Positions 56,407-64,000 of a stretch of DNA of 64,000 nt are shown here, one piece after another. Origin of the DNA: Clitoria ternatea (taxonomy: Eukaryota > Streptophyta > Magnoliopsida > Fabales > Fabaceae); the NCBI GenBank assembly GCA_037962975.1, contig CM075672.1, positions 53,886,501-53,950,500 of the forward strand. The letters are read 5' to 3'. Below the pieces are notes generated by a model. The model saw only the letters and a program-made list of their open reading frames with translations, had not been told where the DNA came from and did no database searches. Both the position numbers and the translations under genes were made by a program. Position 1 is the first letter of the stretch. Each line of letters opens with the position of its first letter.

Positions 56407-59400
56407 TTAAGAATTTATCATACAGACACAATTGGATATGTCTAAAATTCCTAATTCTCTTCTAATATGAATGAATTGTTCTTTCGCTAATGGTTTAGTA
56501 AATATGTCTGCTAATTGCTTAGAGGTTTCAACATGTTCAAGCATACAATCACCCTTTAAAACATGATCTCTAATGAAATAATGCCGAATCTCAATATGTT
56601 TGGTTCTTGAATGCATTACAGAATTCTTTGAAATGTTAATGGCACTTGTGTTATCACACTTAAGAGGCACATGGTCTAACATGACACCAAAGTCCAGAAG
56701 TTGTTGTCTCATCCAGAGGATTTGAGCACAACAACTACCAGCTACAACATATTCTGCCTCAGCTGTGGATAGTGCAACACTTACTTGTTTCTTGCTATGC
56801 CAAGAAACAAGAGAACTACCAAGCAAGTGACATGTTCCACTGGTGCTTTTTCTATGAAGTTTACATCCTGCAAAGTCTGAATCAGAGTATCCAATCAACG
56901 TGCATTCAACCCCTTTGGGGTACCATAGACCAACATTTTGAGTTCCAACGAGATATTTCATTATTCTTTTTACTGCAGTAAGGTGTGATTCTTTTGGACA
57001 AGCCTGGTATCTAGCACACATACATACTGCAAACATAATATCTGGTCTACTTGCAGTTAAGTAAAGTAAGGATCCGATTATACCTCTGTATTTTGTAAGT
57101 TCAACATCCTTACCTTTCTCATCCTTGTCCAAATAACATGAAGTGCCCATGGGTGTGGCAATATCATTTGCTTTGTCCATGTTGAATTTCCTAAGTAATT
57201 CTTTGTAGTACTTCCATTGACTAATGAATATATTCATTAGTTTGCTTGATTTGTAGTCCAAGGAAGAAAGTAAGTTCCCCCATCATGGATATCTCAAATT
57301 CTTCCTGCATTAACTTAGCAAACTCCTTGCACATTGACTCATTAGTGGCACCAAAGATTATATCATCAACATATACTTGCACCAATAGTATGTCATTCTT
57401 TTTGTGCTTTATAAATAATATTGTGTCAACCTTTCCTCTTTCAAAGTTATTTTCTAAAAGGAATTTGCTCAATCATTCATACCAAGCTCTTGGAGCTTGT
57501 TTTAAACCATATAAGGCTTTCTTTAGTTTGAAAACATGATTTGGAAATTGATAGTTTTCAAAACCTGGAGGTTGATCAACATACACTTCCTCTTGAATAT
57601 ATCCATTCAAGAAAGCACTCTTGACATCCATTTGGTACAATTTAAAGTCCCTACAACATGCAAAGGCTAATAATAGTCTAATTTCTTCTAGCCTAGGTAC
57701 GGGTGCATACATTTCTTCATAGTCAATACCTTCTTCTTGATTATAACCCTTAGTTACTAGCCTAGCTTTGTTTCTAGTAATTATACCATTTTCATCGAAT
57801 TTATTCCTAAACACCCATTTGGTTCCTATTATTTGGTGATTATTGGGTTTTGGCACAAGTTCCCAAACTTCATTTCTTTCAAATTGATTTAACTCTTCTT
57901 GCATGGCCAACATCCAATGTTCATCAATAATAGCTTCATCAATGTTTTTGGGTTCTATTTGTGATACAAACGCTAGGTGATTACAAGTATTTCTAATAGC
58001 ATTTCGAGTACTTACACCTTTAGTCATCTCTCCTATGACTTTGTCTAATGGGTGATCCTTCAATGTGATCCATTGATGTGGTTCCTCATTTTGTGTTGTT
58101 TCTTCTTTCTTGTTGACTTCCTCCTCTTCATTCAAGCATATTTCTTGAAGTGTACCTGCAAGATCATCAACATCTTCCTTTCTCGGAGGGTTATGGCTAT
58201 TTTCATCAAATTTAACATGAATAGATTCTTCAGTGGTATTTGTGCCTTTGTTGAAGATTCGATAAGATTTACTGGACTGTGAGTATCCTAGGAAGATTGC
58301 TTCATCAGCTTTAGCATCAAACTTACCTAGATTATCTTTTCCATTATTGAGCACAAAACATTTACATCCAAATATATGAAAGTATAAAATGTTGGGTTTT
58401 CTACCCTTGTAAAGTTCATAGGGGGTTTTCTTTAGAATAGGCCTTATTAGGCATCTATTCGTAACACGACAAGCGGTATTTACCACATCGGCCCAAAAAT
58501 GTTTTGTAATATTGTTTTCATTTAACATGGTTCTAGCAAGCTCCACCAACGATCTATTTTTCCTTTCTACTACTCCATTTTGTTGGGGAGTTCTAAGAGC
58601 TAAAAAGTTATGATTAATGCCATGTTTTTCGCAAAACTTTTCAATAGATTGATTTTTGAATTCTCTCCCATGATCAGTTCTAATGGATGTAATTTTTGAA
58701 TTTTGCTCATTTTGGATAATCTTAGCAAGTTTCTAAAATGCATGATATGCTTCATTCTTATGAGCAAGAAACAAGGTCCATGTGTATCTAGAGTAGTCAT
58801 CTACAATTACTAGACCATAGTAATTACCACTAAAGCTTTTGATTTTGGAAGGTCCAAAAAGATCCATGTGCAAAAGTTGTAAAGGCTTTTGGGTGGAAAC
58901 AATGTTTTTAGATTGAAAGGATACCTTTACTTGTTTTCCCTTTTGACATGCATCACAAAATTTGTTTTCAAATTTAAACTTTGGTAAACCAATTACTAAT
59001 TCTTTAGAAACAAGTTTATTCAAGTGGTCTACATGTATATGAGCTATTCTTCTATGCCATAGCCAAGTTTCATCCTCTCTAGTCATGAAGCATTGTACAT
59101 CATTTGAAGACAAACTATCCATATCAATCATGTAAATATTATCAATTCTTTGTCCTACAAACTTAACTTCCTTATTAATCTTATGCTCAATTATGCAACA
59201 ATTTGATTCAAACAAAACTCTATATCCTTTATCACATAATTGACTAATGCTAAGTAAGTTGTGTTTAAGACCTTCAACATACAACACATCACTAATAGAG
59301 GTAGAAGAATTCTTACCAATGCTTCCAATGCCTAGAATCCTTCCTTTGGTGTTGTCTCCATAGGTGACACTTCCTTTTCTTTTGGGAGTGAATGATGTAA

Positions 59401-59476
59401 ACTTGCTTATGTCTCCCGTTATATGCTTTGAACACCCACTATCCAAATACCAATGGGTGTTGCTTGCCTTAAAGCA
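56407..59476 (-). pseudogene. pol: Copia C pol (protease-integrase-RT-RNase H), broken
   Basis: Read on the minus strand: protease MDSGCSKHITGD, GAG-preintegrase WLWHRRIAHIHVDHLNKLV, integrase (LLHMDLFGPSKI, RTDHGREFKN, TPQQNGVVERKN), RT (GTKWVFRNKFDENG, DVKSAFLNGYIQEE, YVDDIIFGA) and copia RNase H (KQVSVALSTAEAEYV, HIEIRHYFIRDHVLKGD) ending at 56407. Lesions: a stop at 58733-58735, a stop at 57473-57475 (WYE then stop), and a one-base frame change near 57235. Otherwise one frame, much better preserved than copia A. It would make the enzymes for reverse transcription and integration. Confidence 0.92.
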
Positions 59477-59492
59477 TACCTACAAAACAAAA

Positions 59493-61115
59493 TCAGTTTA
59501 GAGAACTAGGTACCCATTTTATGTTAGGTCCTTTAAGGTTAGCTTGTGGTAATGTCCCTTTGGGAACCCACACCTTTCTTATAACCTTTGGCCCTAATTT
59601 TATAATATTGGAATTTGAAGAGTTATGACCTTTGAATCCATAATGGTTGCATTTCATAAAGGGCGAAGATGATCTCATAGGAGGTACAAAGAAGTTTTTG
59701 TAATGCTTTTCTTTTTTAACAGAATTATACCCTAAACCAGTTTTGTCAAACATGTATCTTTGATTTCCAAGTAGTACATTCAGATTATCTCTACCATTTG
59801 TAAACCTCTCTAAGGTTTTGTTTAAATCTAGGACTTTATTTTCTAGATCAACACATTTCTTAGCAAAATCACAAGGTTTACTCTTGGAGCATGTTTGAAC
59901 ATTTTCCAATTCTTCCTTTAAACATTCATTCTCTTTGCAAACCTCCATAAGGTGCATCTCTAGAGTGTCACTAGTTTTTCTAGACACCTTAAGTCTATTG
60001 GAGACTTTTACAAATTTTTCATATAATTCATTAAAAGCATTAAGTAATTCTTCTTTATCTAAGTCATGGAGACTTACCTCATCTTCTTCATCTTGGTGGT
60101 TGGCCATGAGGCAAAGGTTTGCTTCTTCATTTTTCGAGTCATCCGAGCTACTTATCTCATTTTCATCCCATGCTATATATGCTCTTCTTCTTCCTCTTTT
60201 CTCTTTGCCTTTCTTCTTAAGATTTGGGCAATCCGCTTTGAAGTGCCCTTCCTTGCCACATTCAAAACAATTGGGTGAGGAGGAATTTTCTTTAATGATA
60301 GGTTTCTTACTTGGATTTGTGGAGCTTCTTTGGAAGCATTTATTTCTCATGAATTTCTCGAAGCGTTTCACAAAGAGTCCAAACTCTTCTTCTTCATCAG
60401 GTTCACTTCTGGATTCTTCTTCATTTGTGGAGATGGCCTTGAGAGCTAGACCTTTCTTCTTAGAAGATTTTTCTTCCTCTTCTGCCATCTTTAATTCTTT
60501 CAGCTCTTGTTCCTATTCCTACAACTTACCAAATAGTGTGGCAAGAGACATTTCGTTTATGCTAGGAGATTGTTTGATGGCGGTAACTAGCGGTTGCCAT
60601 TCTCTGTTAAGACTTTTCAACACTTTATGAATGAGCTCTTTGTTAGTGTAAGTCTTTCCAAGTGTAATAAGTTGATTAATGATGAGAGTGAACCTTTTTT
60701 GCATATCAACAATTGATTCATGAGAGTTTAATATAAATCACTCATATTGACTAGTTAGTGTACTAATTTTAGAGTCTTTAACATCATTTGTACCTTCATG
60801 GGTTACTTGAAGAGTATCCCACATTTCCTTGGCGGATTTACAAGTGATTACTCGGAAAAATTCATCTGGTCCTAGTGCAAGAGTAATTAGATTTTTAGCC
60901 TTGTAGTTATATTGTACTTTCTTCTCTTCCTCACTAGTCTAGTTATCCATAGGTATAAAAGGACCATTTTCAATGGCATTCTAAACTCTTAAGTCAACTG
61001 AATGAATGAAGATTTTTATTCTCTTTTTCCAAAAGGTATAACCTTCCCCATTGAAAGCGGGAGGTCTATTTGTGGCACCACCCTCAGGAAAAAGGATTAG
61101 AGAACTTGAGGCCAT
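59493..61115 (-). pseudogene. gag: Copia C gag, one frame with five nonsense codons
   Basis: Starts MASSSLILFPEGGATNRPP (start codon 61113-61115) and stays in one frame to …KWVPSSLN at 59493. Gag core KEMWDTLQVTHEG, leucine-rich KELIHKVLKSLN, acidic linker, CCHC knuckle CFECGKEGHFKADC (near 60260); the second knuckle is CNHYGFKGHNSSN, with its second Cys and the last Cys replaced. Stops lie near 60978, 60948, 60738, 60528 and 60522. Two of these are TGG-type to TAG. Gag would form the particle and bind RNA. Confidence 0.88.
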
Positions 61116-61152
61116 CTTTATCTCTTGAAGCTGTTAAGCTTGATCTACCAAG

Positions 61153-61170
61153 AGTCAAGCTCTGATACCA
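61153..61170 (-). other. Copia C primer binding site (initiator Met tRNA type)
   Basis: In element orientation TGGTATCAGAGCTTGACT begins two bases after the 5' LTR end (AATAACA then AG). Confidence 0.88.
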
Positions 61171-61172
61171 CT

Positions 61173-62637
61173 TGTTATTCAAGTGGCCTCAATACTCAAG
61201 AGGGGGGTGAATTGAGTTTTTAAAACTTTTAATTGAAATACCTTTGAACTTGATTCTTATATACAAATTTACAAGATTATGCAAGTGAAATCAAGTTTAA
61301 TGAAATATGCAATGCAAAAAAAAGGTAAATATAGCTGAGACAATTAAACAAACACTTGGTGTGCAGTATTCAAGATTTACCAATTTAAACAAGTTCAAGT
61401 ATGCAAGCCACAATATATCAACACAAGCCAATTAAGCGTAGTATATAAAAGTAAAAGAGTAAGGGAGAAGAGCTTGCAAACCAATTTAACGAGTTCCACC
61501 AATCCGGTGTACGTCTCGCCTCTAAGCAACCCACTTAGAGGATTTCCACTATTGTGGACTAGAGATACAACTTTGAGCAATTGCGGCTTCCTAGTGTCCC
61601 ACACTCAAGAAACCAATCCTCACAAGTATAAAGGCACCCCACCCAATCTCTCAATCTCACAATATCCCAAAGGTTGAACCCTAACCTTTGTAACCACTCA
61701 ACCTAGAGTGAACAACCACTTAATCTAGAGTGAACTTTGGTGTTTGGTGTAGTGTTTACAAGCAAGTAACTCTCTTAATAGAGTGGATAAGCAAATGATA
61801 GCTCACACAAATTCTAACTCTCAACAATAGAGGATATACAAATTCTAGCTCAAGAATGAATATACAAGGAATATAAAACTTGTAAGCACAAAGGTGAGTA
61901 AAGATTGATTGCCTCTTGTTATCTATCTTGTGCTTGAGTTCCTCTTGCATTTATAGAGCCATGGTTGAGCTTCAAAAGTCCTCCTAGCCGTTGCAATTTT
62001 TGGCTCCGTATATAGTGGGGTTTGAGTGCTTGTTTCCCACTTGATTCTGTCTATTTAGTGGTGTTTCCCACTATATGAATCGATTCCTAGATCTCTGAAT
62101 CGATTCAGAGCGTTCTGTTTTATGGATTTTGGAGTTCCAGAGTCGAATGAATCGATTCGAGCTTTGTTGAATCAATTCAGAGTGTTCTGTTTGGGGTTCC
62201 TGGGTTGCCAGCTTCGAATGAATTAATTTAGGGTCATGGTGAATCGATTCAAAGCATTCTGTTTTCAATTTTAGTGGCTTCTAGGTGTTTGAATCGATTC
62301 AGGGTCATGGTGAATCGATTCAACCCATTCTGTTTCTTATTTTTGGTGACTTTCAGGGCTGTGAATCGATTCCTTCGTGGTTGAATCGATTCAGGCTTTG
62401 CATTTTGATGTTTTTCCATGCCTGTAGGTCTTCCATTGATATGTTGTGATCCATGGTTGCTTTCCTTTGTCTTGGTTTATTGGTTTCTTGATTTCTTGAA
62501 CTTGTGAAACCGTTTTCTTCTCGATTCTTGATTTTATATAACACCTTTGATTTGTTTCATTTGTTTTTGATTCATGAAGAGCTTGTAATGCTTGTTCTTT
62601 TGTCATTATCAAAACCTGTTATCAACAGGCAAATACA
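61173..62637 (-). repeat. Copia C 5' LTR, 1,465 bp
   Basis: Starts TGTATTTG and ends AATAACA in element orientation. TATA box at 61948-61955 on the minus strand. U3 holds the AATCGATT palindrome cluster (62076-62400). Followed by CTTTG, the right target duplication (62638-62642). Confidence 0.94.
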
Positions 62638-62642
62638 CTTTG

Positions 62643-64000
62643 CATATCCATAACATTCACCATACCAATACCATCACAATTCCATCATACATTCATCATA
62701 AATAACAACACAATTCCAATATAGTACATAAGTACATACATAATAACGTTCCTCAACAATTTAACTATCACACAACCATTATTTGGTATTTATGTTGTCT
62801 TACAATATATTTTTACAACCTCATCACATCCATCATCATATCTTGACACTTTGGCATACCTCCTTGCTATATGCAAATGCTCTTAAGCTATTGCATATGC
62901 ACAAAGGAATATTTCAACAATTGCAGATATGACTGTGGGATTTCAACACCAAATGTGGGATTCAAGCATGGTCATCTAACCATACCCCTATTGCAGTAGT
63001 AAAATGTGTACACTTATTCTATAAATTGCATGCATTTCCCAATTGTTTTACTGGTACCAAACTGCATCGCCCATCTTGCAACACCTGGTCATTTTCACCA
63101 TGACCGCGGTATACAACATATCAACATAAGGTGTTGCGGGCCAACCATGAATTATATCATGGCAGCTGTGATCTCAAGGACCACCGGGGACACCTACTCA
63201 TCAAGAGCCACCCCCCACAAGGGTCAACCACATGCGGCTCCCCGTAGCACAACATGGGCAGCTTCGTGACTTACACACCGAGTCACAAGGGAAATATAAT
63301 TCGCTCGTGCACAGAGCCGCCCTCCCACTGGGCCAACCGGGGGAATCCCTTAAAATTCTAACACTGGCAGCTATGCAGTATACCATGGATGCAAATGCAA
63401 ATCATATGCATTCCTCACTCTATGCATCCTATACATGCCACTCATCATTCATCTTCATTGTCCACCAACATCACCACAAGGTTTTTAATGGATTCGATTT
63501 TGTTCGTTACTCTCATTAATTTGAATCTTTGTGTGGCATTCTCAATAGTTATCAATCACATCTTTCCACTTTAATACCATACAAGAATACAATTTATTCT
63601 CCATCAAAATCATTAGCATTTGTTATGCTTTCTCGATGGACATATATTTATCTAACCACACATTCATCAAACAATTCATGCCACCACACCACACATCAAA
63701 TTTCTTCTAAATGCATTCAAAGCATGTTGCCAAACACATCATCTACATCATATACCACATCATTATTTTTCACAATACTCAAGCAAGGCTAACATGACAA
63801 TACATACCACAATCAAATAACATTCAAATTCATGCATTTAGAACATACGACGCCTCTCCTACCTCAAGAGAAAAATTCCGATTGATAAGACGCTCCCGCC
63901 TCGTCGTTCGGAATAGGTCCTACATTCACATTCATGTAAAACCTTAATTAATCAACTACTCAAGTCATTAATTCACGCCTATAATTTCACAGCATGTGCT
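62643..64000. other. Unclassified sequence, continuation of the 29498-30554 unit
   Basis: AT-rich ends around a GC-rich core at about 63050-63400 containing phrases such as CCACCGGGGACACCTACTCA and GCCAACCGGGGGAATCCCTT. A purine/GC segment with dyad character lies at 63840-63920. Reading frames here (63006-63792) are short, overlap on both strands and show no known domain. It may be an LTR or untranslated region of a further retrotransposon, probably on the minus strand; I cannot name the family. Confidence 0.45.

Larger units (their letters stand above)
52945..62637 (-). mobile_element. Complete Sirevirus-like Ty1/copia retrotransposon C, 9,693 bp
   Basis: LTRs at both ends (TGTATTTG…AATAACA in element orientation) flanked by CTTTG (52940-52944 and 62638-62642). 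In element order: 5' LTR 62637-61173, primer site, gag, pol, a further ORF after pol, polypurine tract, 3' LTR 54410-52945. LTRs are nearly alike by eye, so the insertion is fairly young, yet every coding block has stops or frameshifts. Sister family to copia A. Confidence 0.95.

Noticed and set aside
62643..64000. Possible host gene in the GC-rich right end
   Set aside because: Frames are short, on both strands, without recognisable domains or splice structure; insufficient support.

Overview
The window is plant nuclear DNA made almost entirely of nested transposable elements. I see no host gene, rRNA, tRNA or CRISPR array. The elements are two giant Ty3/gypsy retrotransposons of the Tat/Ogre type (dual RNase H, ORF1 before gag, an intron between protease and RT), two Ty1/copia retrotransposons of Sirevirus type (initiator-Met-type primer site, repeated AGGGGGAG polypurine tracts), a 3.0 kb solo LTR and a CACTA (En/Spm) DNA transposon. 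Ogre elements of this size are best known from legumes, so a legume is my best guess; this is inference, not proof.

Layout: (1) 1-19712, the 3' part of Ogre element A: end of gag-pro, intron, RT-RNaseH-integrase, long 3' noncoding region, 3' LTR at 15878-19712. (2) 4040-13479, a complete 9.44 kb CACTA element inserted in the 3' noncoding region of Ogre A, with a perfect AAA target duplication; it carries an intact 1059-codon TNPD transposase and a 13-exon TNPA/ULP1-protease gene with one nonsense codon. (3) 19713-26480, copia A, whose 5' LTR seems to have been split by Ogre A; gag and pol are decayed. (4) 26481-29492, a solo LTR with ATCAT duplications. (5) 29498-30554, unclassified sequence rich in CGCTTGAGCGAG palindromes. 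(6) 30555-52586, Ogre B, a complete 22,032 bp element with two about 4.5 kb LTRs and an ATCAT duplication. (7) 52592-52939, more of the unclassified sequence. (8) 52945-62637, copia C on the minus strand, complete with two 1.47 kb LTRs and a CTTTG duplication. (9) 62643-64000, the unclassified sequence resumes.

The two Ogre copies help read each other. B gives the empty site for the CACTA insertion, and A and B differ in which codons are broken. In both, RT-RNaseH-integrase is a single frame interrupted only by stops (3 in A, 4 in B). Both LTRs of B and C are close by eye, so both insertions look fairly young although their genes are broken. Activity, if any, would need proteins from other copies.

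The observation I find most interesting is a small hairpin recurring 12 times in the noncoding parts of the Ogre elements (3' region and the 3' part of the LTR). Its arms change together (GTTAA/TTAAC, ATTAA/TTAAT, ATCAA/TTGAT; GGAC/GTCC, AGAC/GTCT) while the short internal loop is nearly constant. That pattern suggests selection on a structured RNA. Other points worth attention are large palindromes at both CACTA ends, a sequence module shared by the Ogre LTR and an unrelated flanking sequence in opposite orientation, a mosaic solo LTR, and paired AATCGATT palindromes in the copia elements.
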